DNA from: Panax quinquefolius
Taxonomy: Eukaryota; Streptophyta; Magnoliopsida; Apiales; Araliaceae
Length of the DNA stretch: 64,000 nucleotides
NCBI GenBank assembly: GCA_020205615.1
Contig: CM035171.1
Coordinates: forward strand, 26,043,741 to 26,107,740
Direction: 5' to 3'
The translations under genes were made by a program, and so were the position numbers. Positions 11,866 to 22,559 of this stretch are shown piece after piece (within the stretch, counting starts at the first letter, position 1; the number at the start of each line of letters is the position of its first letter). The notes below the pieces were generated by a model. It was not told where the DNA came from. It saw nothing but the letters and a program-made list of their open reading frames with translations, and ran no database searches.

Positions 11866-14800
11866 TGTGACAACCCGAGAATTTTGAATATTTTTAAAAT
11901 TTTCATTAATTGATTTAAGGTTCAGTATTAGAACCTAGACAAAAAATAAGTATATGCGTTTGATATTTTTAAGATAGAATTTTGATGATTTCAAAATTCT
12001 GTGAGGGGTCTAGGTGAATTATCCAGGATTAAGGAAAACATGATTATGTTCTGTGTATATGTGTACAATATGTGGCTAAGGGTCAATGGTTGACCAGGTA
12101 AACGATATCTGTAACAAACCCTAAGTATATATTAAGAACGTCAACGTTTGGTTAGAAAACCCTAGCGATTAAGAAGAAACCCTAAAACCGGTTCTGGAAA
12201 CCATAATTTTAGTTCCGGGAATCCGAAACCCTAATTCGAGAATTTAAAACCCTAATCTGGGAACTTAAATGATTATTATATTGCTTAAGTGTTATTAATT
12301 AGTATATTAATTAGGGTAAAGCTTAATTAATTAGCAAACCCTAATTTCAAATTTAGAAAACCCTAATTTCTGGATTTGAAACCCTAATTTATAATTAGGG
12401 AAAACGAAAGTGTTAATTTAATACTTTTAATGTTAATTAGGAAATATTAATCCTACTATTCAAGTTAAGTAATTAGAAAACCCTAATCTAATTACGAAAA
12501 TTTAATTTCTAAATTAGAAAATTATTTTTCCTATTAGAAACCCTAATTCGGGGATTAAAACCCCTAATGACCAATTACGACCATAATTGCTAAATTAGCG
12601 ATTTTAATTAAGAAATGTTAATCCTAATTAGCAAGATTTAATTTGTGATTAATAAATTTTAATATAATTAGAAAATTCTAATTATAATTTAGAAATATTA
12701 ATTTTCTATTTTTGAAAACCTAAATTGAAAATTTTAGAAAATTAAATTGCAAACCTTAAAAATTTTCAAACTCTAAACTCTAAATTTTTCTCAACCCTAA
12801 ACCCTAACCAAACCCTAAACCCTAAGGGTTTGATCAATTATCTAAAATGTCATCAAAATTAAATGCTAAAAGACTATTTTGCCCTTTGTTGCATTATTGG
12901 AATTTACTTGCAAGAGTTGGCCTAGTGAAGTGGGTGAACCACCCTATCCTATACATATGACTGAAATCCAGCAATATCAGCTCCCATGTCAGCCATTACA
13001 TTACATACAATAGATATATAAGATTAAAGAAAGAGAAAAATATCACTCTAATTCTCATTTTCTCCCAAGACCCTCTCTCTCTAGAAATTCGAGATATAGA
13101 GTGATAAACTAAAGCCATGATCATTTCATATCAAGCTTAGATCAGATCACAAGGTCAGAATCAAGATCAAGCCTTAAAAGTGGTATAAATCCTAAATTTT
13201 AGAAATTATATGATCTGGTGTTATATGTTGTAATTGATTGTGTAAAGTTGTGTAATGAGGTGTCTTTTAGTAATCTAGGTTGTTAAATCCCAGATCCATA
13301 ACATCAAAAAGCTCGGATTTGATGATTTTTGAAATCTGGAAAAAAGTTGAAAAGTGGCCTGACAGTCGAATGTCAGAGGCCTTTGATCTTTATGTATTAT
13401 CTGTTTAGGGTGTTTAGTGTTTTGGATCTGTTCTATGACATGAGTACTGTGATCTGAAACTAGAAGAAAGGTCATATAATGTCTAGATCGTAAGATATGA
13501 AGCGATTAGCTGCGTTGACCGATTCGTGGAGATCTGAGTTTACGGGCAACCCAGAAACCCAGATCTCGTCTGACAACATTTTCTGAGTCCTTGATCTTGC
13601 TTCTGTTAAGTGTTTTAGTTATGTTGTTGATTTCATATTGTAGTTATCTACATTCTCAAACCACTAGATACCTCAGATCGTACTCAGAATCACATTTATA
13701 AGTGGTCACAACACCGTTGACCTACATGCCGGAAGGAGATTCTGGGTAACACAGGATCTTCAAGACCCGTTTCCTGACCACTAGTTTGACCGGACTTGAT
13801 AGCTTAGATCTGTTGTTGTTAAGATGATCTGAGGTTATGTAGTTGTACAGGAACATGAGTACTACACAATGGAACATTAAAATTACATTATTCATACCTG
13901 GAAGACCTAGATCCGGAGGTTCAATTTAAGACCTAGCAACTGTTCTTCATTTCTGGAAAACCCAGAAATGAAGAACAGCTCTGACATGATATTTGGTTGC
14001 TTAGATCTCTTACTAGTGAAATGTTTTGGCCATGATCTTAATATGTAGTTGTAGTATTGCATGTATACTACAATCTACACACTTTATCTAACACAGAACA
14101 CTACGAGAACAAGGATCAAAAGTTGGTCAAACCATCCCCCAAGCTCACTGACATGTTTTCTGGGTAAGGCTCAAGAACACGCGAAGAACACCAACAGCGA
14201 CGGATTCGTCGCCAGAAACCCCTTTAGCGACACTTATTTTCGAAAAATAATTATTTTAATTAAACAAATCGAATTAAATGGTTTTTATTTATTAAAAATA
14301 CATAATAAATTCTGAATTTTTTTTAAAGTCTAAAAAATAGGTTTTAATTATTTTGAGTATATTTCATAAATATTTAATATTTTTGGAATGTAAATGGTAT
14401 TTAATTTATTTAATTATAATATTAAATAAATGATTTAAAAATGATTTTAATTCATGAAAAATTATATTATGATATTAGAAAATATTTTAAGTTATTTTTG
14501 ATGACTTTTAATATTTTGTGATGAAATTCATTAATTAATCAATATTAATGGTAATTAATTTATTTAATAAATATATTAAATAAATTATAGAAAAATAGAA
14601 TTAATATTTTATAAATTATATTAAAATAATTTAAGTGATATAAAAATATTTTTAAGTTATAAAATATGACTTTTGATATTTTGTCATGAAAATATTAATA
14701 TTTTAATATTAAAAGCAATTCTAGAATAATGAATTTAACGGTTTAAAAATCATATAAAGGTGATTTCAAATTATTAAAAATACTTTGTGATATTATAAAT

Positions 14801-15172
14801 ATATTATAATAATATGACATGTATTTCATTAATATTTAATAATAATTAAATATTAATGATAAAAGAATTATGTGGTATTTAATTCATTTAAATACGTTAT
14901 TAATGATTAAAAATACGCGATAAATGGTAATAATTATCTAAAAATTATTATAAGTCTATGAAAAATATTTTGACTGATATTAAAATTATCTGAGTTAATT
15001 GTTATGTGTTAGTCAGAGTTTAATTGAACTTAGACTCGATAAAAGTTTGACTAGACCGTCGGGATGTTAGAATTGTGTCGGGTTTAACTCAGACTGCAAT
15101 AGTTTGACTTAATACCGAGTCTTATATGTGTTATAGGCTGATAGGATTATGTGTTATGTGTTTAGGTTATTC

Positions 15173-15217
<45 letters not shown>

Positions 15218-15630
15218 GTATTATATTGTGATGATATTATTCTAATATTGGAGATCTATATTACTAATATTAGGTCTTCGGATAAAGCGTTATAAATTGC
15301 GTTGCGGTAACCAACGGTTTAGACAAGTTTGTTTTTACTTAACTCTACTAAGAGTGTTTCATTCAGATAAGCTTATGGTTAATCATTGCTGGTTGCCATG
15401 AATTGTACTCTGTACATATTGCATGTATAAGTTAGGTATGAAAGGCTGATCACCTTCATTACCAGTTAGTTCAGATATTTTTGTTCATGTATAATACTGG
15501 TTCAGTCATAAATTTGTTCCTGCTAGTTCACAATTATATTGTTAAATTATAGCCATCCAATTATTCAAATCATTTCAATCATGATATATCGTTATATTAT
15601 TGAATTTAAACTTGTTGGGGAACTTTCATG
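11866..15630 (+). repeat. Element C 3' LTR, part 1 (before the CACTA insert)
   Basis: Collinear with the 5' LTR from TGTGACAACC through the telomere-like block (12115-12832), a TATATAAG box near 13015-13022 with a CT-rich leader just after it, the AT-rich half and the (AT)n run. It ends at CTTTCATG, where the CACTA element enters; in the 5' LTR this place reads CTTTCATGCTCACCC. Positions 15628-15630 (ATG) are the left CACTA target duplication. Confidence 0.88.
13015..13022 (+). promoter_or_regulatory. Candidate TATA box of the element C LTR
   Basis: TATATAAG lies about 50 bp before a CT-rich stretch (CCCTCTCTCTCTAG) typical of a plant transcription start region. The 5' LTR has one change here (TACATAAG). 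No experimental start site can be seen from sequence. Confidence 0.35.
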
Positions 15631-15649
15631 CACTACAAGAAATCACACA
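15631..15649 (+). repeat. CACTA left terminal inverted repeat
   Basis: CACTACAAGAAATCACACA, identical over 19 bp to the complement of the right end. After a few mismatches both ends continue ATGACG. Confidence 0.95.
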
Positions 15650-16651
15650 TTTCATGACGAATTTTTTGCCACACACAAAATTTTGTCACAATTTGTTAAT
15701 TAATAATTACGAAATTCATAATCGTCACTAAAACTTTTGCTTTTGTGACGACTTTTACTTTTGTTACTATTAATCATTTATATCGTCACTAATTTACACA
15801 TTTGATGACGATTAACAAAATTTCATCACAAGTTATTTTGGAGGTAGAATTTCGTACCAAAATTTTGGAGGAAAACCTTTTAGTGACATTTTGTAATAAT
15901 TGATGACAATATTTATTGTCACAAAATATTTCTTTCGATGACAACATAATATTTTGTCATTAATTATTTGTAAAATATAGTGACAATGTGCTTTCGTCAC
16001 TAATGTTCACATTTAGTGACGCCAAATACAAATTCATCACAATTTTATTTGGAGGCAAAATTTTGGGCCGAATTTTTGGAGGGAAATGTTTTAATGACGA
16101 AAAAATAATAATTTATGACAATTTGTATTGTCATAAATACCAATTTTATATGACGAGATAATAGTGCGTCACTAATTACATGCGTGGATAAGTGACAAAA
16201 TCGTTCGTCACAAATTCTTATATTTAGTTAACAAGTACGTAATATCGTCACAATTTTATTTGGAGGCAAAAATTTTCTAAAAAAATTTGGAGGGAAATTT
16301 TTTAAAGACGAAAAAAATATTAATTTATGACAATTTTTATTATCACAAATACCAATTTTATATAACGAGATAATAGTGCGTCACTAATTAGCTGCGTGGA
16401 TAAGTGACAAAAATGGTTTATCATAAATTGTTATATTTAGTGACAAAGTATGTAATATCGTCACAATTTGATTTGGAGGAAAAAAAATTTTAAGAACTTT
16501 TGGAGGTAAATTTTGTAAAGACGAAAAATTAATAATTTATGACCATTTTTATTATCACAAATACCAATTTTATATGACGAGATAATAGTGTGTCACTAAT
16601 TAGATGAGTGGATAAGTGACAACACTGGTTCGTCATAAATTCTATGAATCC
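15650..16651. repeat. CACTA left subterminal repeat region
   Basis: Dense short repeats of TGACGA, GTGACAA and TCGTCAC in both orientations. It also has about three longer tandem blocks (near 16050, 16255 and 16460) of the form ATTTGGAGGCAAAATTTT followed by TTTTGGAGGGAAAT and TTAATGACGAAAAA, period about 205 bp. It matches the right end (24180-24840) in word content and carries no coding signal. Confidence 0.8.
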
Positions 16652-17040
16652 CACTACAAAAAATGGACATTTGGCAACGATTTATTGGGCAACGACTTAT
16701 AAAGTCATTGCCAAAAATGTATATTTAGCAATAAAATTTTCCATTCGTTTCAGTTTCTAAAAGGCTTTCATTTTTCGTAAAGAAATTCATAGGTTGGTGC
16801 AAAATTTCGTTGCCAATTTGTTAGTGGGAAAAAAATAATTTCCTGCCTATTTATTTTTTTTTGTTGTCGATGTTATTTCTCCTCATCTTGGGTAAAACAT
16901 TGTTTTTTTGCTATATTTCGTATCCTAATATGGGCTACATTCATTGTCAACAATTTTTTTTCGTTGCGTATTTTGTATAATTTTTTTCAACGACTAGTAA
17001 ATTGTTGCCCAAAATTAAGATAAACCCAATAAGCATGTTT
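16652..17040 (+). mobile_element. Terminus of a second, different CACTA-type element
   Basis: CACTACAAAAAATGGACA at 16652 resembles a CACTA end but is followed by a different subterminal word, GGCAACGA (GCAACGATTTATTGGGCAACG), repeated up to about 17000. I do not find its partner end (TTTTTTGTAGTG) in the element. It is probably a truncated copy that was swallowed or was the target of an earlier insertion. It could also be an internal part of the same family. Confidence 0.45.
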
Positions 17041-18060
17041 CGACCTTTTTTTTCCAAAACGCATCATTTTTCATTTCAAAATTATTATTTATTTGATATG
17101 AAACTTATACAAAGGAAATGTTTCACTTCCTGCATCTTAAAATAAGTGTCCAATTTTAATTTTTGGTCAGATTTATAATTTTTGAAATTAAAATTGAGCA
17201 CATATAGATATAATATTTTCTAATTTTAAAAAATTAAAGTTTGTAGTAAATTAAATGTAATTTATAATGACCATATTCTCTCACTTATACTTTTTTTAAA
17301 AAGTAATTAATTTCTAAAATAATTTATATGAATTTTTTCTTGTAACTCATTTTTTACATATATAAGTTTTGACAAGGGATGAGCAAAGAATTGAAATCGC
17401 CTCCGAAATCACACAAAAAACGGGAAAAAGTACCTTTATCCTATTGTGGTCGTCGTGTTTTAAGCAATTAATCACTGTAGTTTAAAAAAAAGCAATTGGT
17501 CCACTGTATTTTTTAAAAATTGTTAATCAAGTCATTCCGTCCAATTTTACTCACGGACATTAAAAAATTGAACCAAATTTCCTACGTGGCTTTTGAAAAA
17601 AAATAATAAAACAAGTTATTTCCTACGTGGCAAGCCAGTCAGCCAAATTCCTAATACTTGTAAATTGAAAAAAAAATACATTTACCCCATTGTGTTCGTC
17701 GAGTTGTAAGTATTGAGCCACTGTACTTTAAAAAATATAATTGGTCCACTGTGATTTTAAAAAATGCTTAATTGGGCCATGTCGTTATATTTAGTGGATG
17801 TCTATTTATTTATTTCTTACATGACATTTAAAAAAAAGAAATTCAAGAAAATGACGTGAAATCAAATAATCAGACACACGTGGATATAGTATGCATATGC
17901 TAAAAATGAGGTAGAAAATATTTATAATATGTATAATATTAATATAAATTAATATTATAATGTTTATAATATGTATGTTTTCTTTTAAAAATAATAAAAA
18001 ATACTTTTATGTTTTAAAATACGTATAAAATTCTTTTAAAATACGTATAAAATTCTTTGC
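17041..18060. other. CACTA interior without recognisable gene; diverged direct repeat
   Basis: AT-rich sequence. A block around 17445-17530 (TGTGGTCGTCG, then TAAGCAATTAATCACTGTAG, then AATTGGTCCACTG) recurs in diverged form at about 17690-17760 (TGTGTTCGTCG, GTAAGTATTGAGCCACTGTA, AATTGGTCCACTGTG), separated by TTCCTACGTGGC words. Such blocks are common in plant MITE or MULE ends. No ORF. I cannot assign the sequence around 17800-18060. Confidence 0.4.
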
Positions 18061-18427
18061 GTATACTACCAGCCTCAAATTCCAACCCAAACCCCTTCTT
18101 TCATTCTGAAGTAATTTCGCCACATTCCGGTCGTTATTATCAATTTTTTTCACCTATTTGGGTATGTTTATCGTTCAATTGGGGTTTGGGTGTTGATATC
18201 TCTCTTCTCTTCATTCTTAGGTGATTCTCAAAAGTTCCAATGCCTATAAGTATTACCGATTTTGTTCTTTGATTTCACTAGTACAAAATTATAAAAAAAT
18301 AATACTAAAAAGATGATATTTTTATAAAAAATATTGTGGTATTTTTTTTATAATATTTTTTTAATAAAATGTTGTAGATATATATATAAAAATATTATGT
18401 ATTTATAAGGATAATTTTTGATTTTAA

Positions 18428-18450
18428 ATAGATAACGTTGCGTTATCTAT
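18428..18450. repeat. Perfect 10-bp inverted repeat upstream of the captured RPL22 leader
   Basis: ATAGATAACG, loop TTG, CGTTATCTAT. It lies about 35-50 bp before the CT-rich leader of the captured L22 fragment. It could be a promoter element or a chance hairpin. Confidence 0.4.
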
Positions 18451-18479
18451 GTAAAAAAAATGCAATTTGAAATGGAACG

Positions 18480-18840
18480 CTGAAGGAGTATTTTCTTCTC
18501 TCTCGTTTCTTCCTCTCATTCTTTCTCTCCCATTTTCTCTCTCTAGCAGCAGCGGCGACAAACCCTCGTCCTTTCGTCGCTCCCTCATCAGCGACCTCCT
18601 CCTCTTCCTCCTCCTTTATCTCTCACTTGCTCTCTTACAGTAGATCGATAGTCTCCTCCTTTTTCTTCACAAACATCCCATATTCAGTTGCAGTTGGCCG
18701 TTTTAAAGTTCAATCTGGTAAGAGCCCTTCTCTCTCTATATTCACATACGTATATATGTATATATCTATATATTATATGAAATATATTATTGTTATGTAT
18801 CTAAAAATTGCTTATTTAATTTCAGAGAAGAAAAGCGAAG
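18480..18840 (+). promoter_or_regulatory. Captured RPL22 promoter/leader with 5'-UTR intron
   Basis: A long pyrimidine-rich tract (TTCTTCTCTCTCGTTTCTTCC and similar, 18492-18650) is typical of plant ribosomal-protein gene leaders. A leader intron is well marked: donor CTG/GTAAGA at 18718, acceptor TTTCAG ending at 18825, and then AGAAGAAAAGCGAAG before the start codon at 18841. The capture therefore seems to include the host promoter region, perhaps from about 18060, where a non-repetitive TTCCAACCCAAACCCC stretch begins. If still active, it could drive transcription through the captured fragments downstream. Confidence 0.6.
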
Positions 18841-19076
18841 ATGAGTAAAGGGACAGGAGGAGCGGCCGGAGCCAAGGGGAAGAAGAAGGGAGCGACCTTC
18901 GTGATTGACTGCGAAAAGCTGGTGAAGGACAAAATTATGGACATTGCTTCACTGGAAAAGTTCCCTCAGGAGAGAATCAAGGTCGGCGGCAAGGCCGAAG
19001 CTCTGGGTGATTCTGTTTCCGTCGTCCGCGAGAAGAGCAAGATCACCGTCACCTCTGACAACAGCTTCTCCAAAAG
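18841..19076 (+). pseudogene. RPL22: 60S ribosomal protein L22 (eL22), first coding exon only
   Basis: The exon encodes the N-terminal part of plant eL22: Lys/Gly-rich start ([16 protein letters not shown]), then [12 protein letters not shown], then [16 protein letters not shown] and [15 protein letters not shown]. eL22 is a small, non-essential-fold RNA-binding protein of the large cytosolic subunit. This exon covers about 78 of the usual 120-125 residues. It ends at AAAAG/GTATTC, a normal donor in phase 2 at the conserved FSKR/Y position. The next exon (YLKYLTKKY-type) is absent: the intron text runs on to about 19480 and then passes into a fragment of another gene. The reading frame is intact, so the capture is either recent or this part is little damaged. 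It cannot make a complete L22. Confidence 0.9.
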
Positions 19077-19684
19077 GTATTCAAAAATTTATTATTGTGA
19101 TTTCTTTACCCATTTCTAGGTAAGAACATTAGAGTTGATTTATACCCTTGATTGCTCGACCCATAACTTAAATCTGGTATGTATCGATTGAAAAATTCTG
19201 ATTTTGATAAATGTCTGATTTTTTTCACTCCTGTTGGGGATTTTCACTGAATGAATGCATGTTCTTCAATTTATCTGGGTGTTTTTATCTTTGATTTAAT
19301 CATCTGTTGGCTGCTTTTGATTGTTGATATCTATATGGGTTGATTGGAAAATTAATGGGTATGAATGAAGTTAACACATTGATTATTGAATTTTCGGTTG
19401 TGGGAATCTCTTGTTTGATGATTAATTATTGTGTTTTGCTGCAGAAATGATGTTAGTTTGTAGATTATAATACTTATAACAGAATCAATGGTATGGTTTT
19501 GTTAGATATTGTTAGTAAAGTTATACATTTCTGCATAAACATGTACTATTCTTGGTAATTTTGGTTCTGTGGAGAAGTATAATTCCGAGCTTTGTGTGAT
19601 CAAATAAGTATATAGATGTATATATATTTTCTATTTTTGGTTTCTGTTCCATTGAATCTTCAATTATTTTTTTCCTGTCACCAG
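19077..19684 (+). other. Intronic sequence joining the RPL22 and U-box fragments
   Basis: T-rich intron-like text. An acceptor-like TTTTGCTGCAG lies at about 19433-19443, but what follows (AAATGATGTTAGTTTGTAG) is not L22 coding sequence. A second acceptor-like CACCAG at 19679-19684 precedes the U-box exon. The junction of the two captured genes must lie in this interval, most likely between 19443 and 19680. Confidence 0.5.
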
Positions 19685-20172
19685 TTCTCCAGATCCTGTC
19701 ATGGCAGATAGCGGAAACCCCCTGGTGGAGGAAAGCATGCAGCTCGTAAGGATTTTGTCTATCCCATAACAAGTAACATATTTGATGATCCAGTGACTCT
19801 TGAGACGGGACAGACTTATGAACGTCAAGTAATCCAAGAATGGATTGATAGGGGAAACTCCACTTGCCCCATTACACGACAGAAGCTAAATGGCACTCAA
19901 CTGGCTAAGACAAATTATGTGCTCAAACGTTTGATTGCAAGTTGGAGAGAACATAATCCCAGTTTAGATCTAATCCAGCCAGAGAATCAATACCAAGAAA
20001 GTGAACCAAATTTCAGCTCTGGCATGTCTTTGTCTTCCCCTGACAATGTCATATGCCAAGCTACTATGGATTGCACTGTTGGCGAGCTGTGACTTGCAAT
20101 CAAGAACCTTTGTATGTCAGAAATACTGAAGGAGTCTGAAATGGCAGTCCTCTGGATTGAGTACCTGTTTAT
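19685..20172 (+). pseudogene. U-box E3 ligase LIN/CERBERUS-type fragment
   Basis: One frame runs from 19686: GGGKHAARKDFV, then the U-box: TSNIFDDPVTLETGQTYER, IQEWIDRGNSTCPITRQKL, KTNYVLKRLIASWREHNP. This matches the U-box of LIN-type proteins (RING-like E2-binding fold followed in the full protein by WD40 repeats, a root-nodule infection factor in legumes and of broader role elsewhere). Damage: the conserved FVCPIT reads FVYPIT (TAT at 19760-19762), and TGA at 20090-20092 stands where the family has Arg (CGA). After that stop the same frame continues LAIKNLCMSEILKESEMAVL to about 20160. The upstream exons and the WD40 part are missing. Non-functional fragment. Confidence 0.82.
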
Positions 20173-20595
20173 TCTCCAACTCTTGCATCCTATTTCAGTA
20201 GCATACAATTTCAGTATGGTAGTCTGTTTCCCCTCCCCTCACCCCAAAAAAAATATTTTTTAAAATAATAATAGTAAGACCATTTAGACAATTTCTTTGA
20301 TGTTTTACATCACCCTATATGATTTGTCCACACATTTGTCTTTTTCACAAAGCACGTGTAGAGGCTTGTTGATATCTCATTTGTGTCACAGCCTAAGGAC
20401 AACTCCAAATCCAGAACCTTTGGACCAGGACATGTATATGATCACTTTATCCTGCATTTGATGAGAGAGCTTATAAAGTTTGATTTATACCTATAGATCT
20501 CATCTAGTCAGTTTCATTTGTTACCTCCTCACTCTAATCAGTTTTCTTGGGTCACTAGAATTTGAATGTGCAGTTATTTCCTTCTTTCTATGCAG
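20173..20595 (+). other. CACTA interior between captured fragments
   Basis: No gene recognised. The T-rich text ending in TTTCTATGCAG at 20585-20595 looks like the intron belonging to the receptor-kinase exon that follows. The boundary with the U-box fragment is probably at about 20170-20230. Confidence 0.4.
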
Positions 20596-20742
20596 ACTTC
20601 AAACCTCCAGAAGTTAATGGTAAAAAGAATAATGCCAGTGTAGTACTTGGGGTCGCTGCTGGAGCATTGTTTATGGACCTTCTTGTTCAATGTATTTTGT
20701 GGAGGAAAGGCTGTCTGGGACACAAAATTTCAGCAGATGGAG
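20596..20742 (+). pseudogene. LRR receptor-like kinase fragment: transmembrane exon
   Basis: The exon runs from acceptor TGCAG (20591-20595) to donor GGAG/GTATGA (20742). With phase-1 borders it reads FKPPEVNGKKNNASVVLGV, then AAGALFMDLLVQCILW (membrane span) and RKGCLGHKISADGG. This is the juxtamembrane/transmembrane region of LRR-VIII-type receptor kinases, where it is followed by ELKGLDLQTG and the kinase domain. The next exon is also present at 21156. Neither the LRR ectodomain nor the kinase domain was captured. Confidence 0.72.
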
Positions 20743-21155
20743 GTATGATTTTCTATAAATAAATCTGTTACTTCAAATCCAAATATATTGTTGTGTTCAA
20801 TGTTGGTATTTTCAGTGAAGGGACTAAGCTGAGATCAATTTTTATCTGTCATGTAAATGCATTATACTTTTGGGTATAAAAAGCATCTCAAGATTTCACT
20901 GGCAGTTTTCATTAGCATCTTGTTTTTTCTAAAGGAGTCAACGAGAACTCTTGAGAAAATATTTATTCCAAGTTCATCATATTGGTTTTAAGTTTTAATT
21001 TAGTTAGCTTTGGAGTAGTTTTAAAAAGTTGCAACAAATTGTAAACATGAAATATTTTTAATTTCTTATGTTATTTTTGTTATTTCAACAATGTGTTCAT
21101 ATCATGTTATCTAAACGTGGTACACTAACTTTCCATAGCTACGCATATTGTGCAG

Positions 21156-21213
21156 AGCTTAAAGGCCTAGACCTATAAATTGGACTATTTACATTGAGAT
21201 AGATTAAAGTTGA
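21156..21213 (+). pseudogene. LRR receptor-like kinase fragment: pre-kinase exon with two stops
   Basis: After acceptor TTGTGCAG the phase-1 frame reads ELKGLDL, stop TAA (21176-21178), IGLFTLR, stop TAG (21200-21202), IK. The family has Gln at both stops (LQTG and LRQIK), so the changes are CAA to TAA and CAG to TAG. Similarity ends at about 21210, before the kinase glycine loop. The phase match with the exon at 20596-20742 shows that the two came together with their intron (20743-21155). Confidence 0.72.
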
Positions 21214-21285
21214 CTGAGGATTGGGGGGAGACACTGTTCTCTGCATTGAACAGAGCAGGAAGAAAAGCTTTCAGTAACATAGGTG

Positions 21286-21384
21286 GGATACAACAATGTT
21301 GATGTCAATGCTGCCACTAAGTGCGGTGTTGCTGTTGGCAACACTCTGAAAGTTTCTGTCTCTTTTGGATATACTTTTACATGA
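21286..21384 (+). pseudogene. Unrecognised coding-like fragment
   Basis: An open stretch reads YNNVDVNAATKCGVAVGN and then LKVSVSFGYTFT before a TGA. Alternating small and hydrophobic residues would suit beta strands, but I do not recognise the family. It follows the receptor-kinase fragment after an unassignable 70-bp link and may be a further captured piece. It is too short to be sure. Confidence 0.25.
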
Positions 21385-22058
21385 AAACATTATGCTACCT
21401 ATAATCTCCCACTAACATTTAAATTCTAAAAAAAGTGAAAAATGTAGATACAATCATGTGCGTGCCTTGATTACTAGTGTAAAGAAAGTGCAAAGATGAT
21501 GGTACTACCCTTGTACATATAATGTACACAAGAAAATAATTTGCGCATAAAAAGTCCACAAAAAATGAGACTATGAATACAAGAATGGATGTTATCTTTA
21601 ATATGCAGTTGCAAAGTTCCTAATATATCTGCTGATCAAGTGGTCACAAAACTTTGTGTAGCATATTCAGACCTCATTACCTCATCAAAGAAAACCTTGG
21701 ATTCCATACTGGAACTACAGGAGGTCTGGTTGTAATGAAACAATTGCCCTTTCTCTTCCGTTATTTCTTTTAGTTTGGGATCTACTTGTTTATTATTATT
21801 GTGAATTACATTTGCTGCTGCTTCAATTGAAAAACTGTAATTTTTGAGTGCCAAAGTGGCACAAACAGTTATACATTCTTATGAGCAAGAACAAAACATG
21901 GATCCCAATTTGTTTCGGATGGCTAAGTTGGATTACAATATAGTGCAATCAGTTTATACGAAAGAGGTTAGCAATCTTTTTTATTTTTAATGATAAAACA
22001 AATCCCCCATCAGCTCAACAAATCCCCAATTTCAACAACTTAACAAAAATTATTTGCT
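21385..22058. other. CACTA interior without recognisable gene
   Basis: AT-rich text with no splice-bounded exon that I can support. A minus-strand frame at 21636-21854 has no family resemblance and is not called. Confidence 0.4.
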
Positions 22059-22145
22059 CATGTGAAGTGTTCCTGTACCAGCAGCACCATTAGCTCAGGA
22101 GCTTCAGCTGATGAAAATCTTCCTCAACTAAATCAAGAACTAGAG
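22059..22145 (+). pseudogene. Plastid-type membrane protein fragment, exon 1
   Basis: Ser/Thr-rich, acid-poor text (CSCTSSTISSGASADENLPQ, then LNQELE) ends at donor GAG/GTTTGT (22145). It looks like the end of a chloroplast transit region followed by a short acidic linker. It pairs in phase with the exon at 22389. The protein is not recognised. Confidence 0.4.
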
Positions 22146-22388
22146 GTTTGTTTTTCTCTCTCTTTCTTGATTATTACTCCTTCAAAATATAATTCTTATA
22201 TCTTTCCTTTTTGTGCTAGAATCAGCATAACCAAAATTTCTGGAAGAATTGGAGGGTGAGCTTTTATTCGTCTCTTGAGGAATTTATGATACAATGTGGA
22301 AAGATTTAGTGAACCCATATGATATTTTTTGGGATTGTCATTTTTGTAACCCATGTGAGATTTTGAATTTTGATGCGTGTTTTGTCAG

Positions 22389-22559
22389 GAACAATCAGCC
22401 CAAACGAGTGCATGTCTTGTAAAGTTGGGGCTTGTAGCTGTGCTTGCTTGTGGTTTGTTTGATGCTATTACTTACAGTACATTCTTTGTGCTTACCTTTC
22501 TTGCGTATGAGAAGAGCACTGGGCATAATCCTATTGCAAATATTCAAGTGCTATTAGGG
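22389..22559 (+). pseudogene. Plastid-type membrane protein fragment, exon 2
   Basis: Bounded by TTTGTCAG and GGG/GTAAGA. It encodes EQSAQTSACLVKLGLVAVLA, then CGLFDAITYSTFFVLTFLAY, then EKSTGHNPIANIQVLLG, an uninterrupted frame with one or two membrane spans. The splice phase agrees with exon 1. I suspect a plastid envelope or thylakoid membrane protein but cannot name the family. Downstream exons are not found. No stop or frameshift is visible in this exon. Confidence 0.5.

Noticed and set aside
18841..19119. Intact host RPL22 gene
   Set aside because: Only the first coding exon is present, the next exon is missing and the piece lies within CACTA terminal repeats next to other gene fragments.
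19793..20092. A complete small U-box protein starting at the Met at 19793
   Set aside because: The frame runs upstream through the first half of the U-box, so that Met is internal; the downstream stop is a decayed Arg codon.
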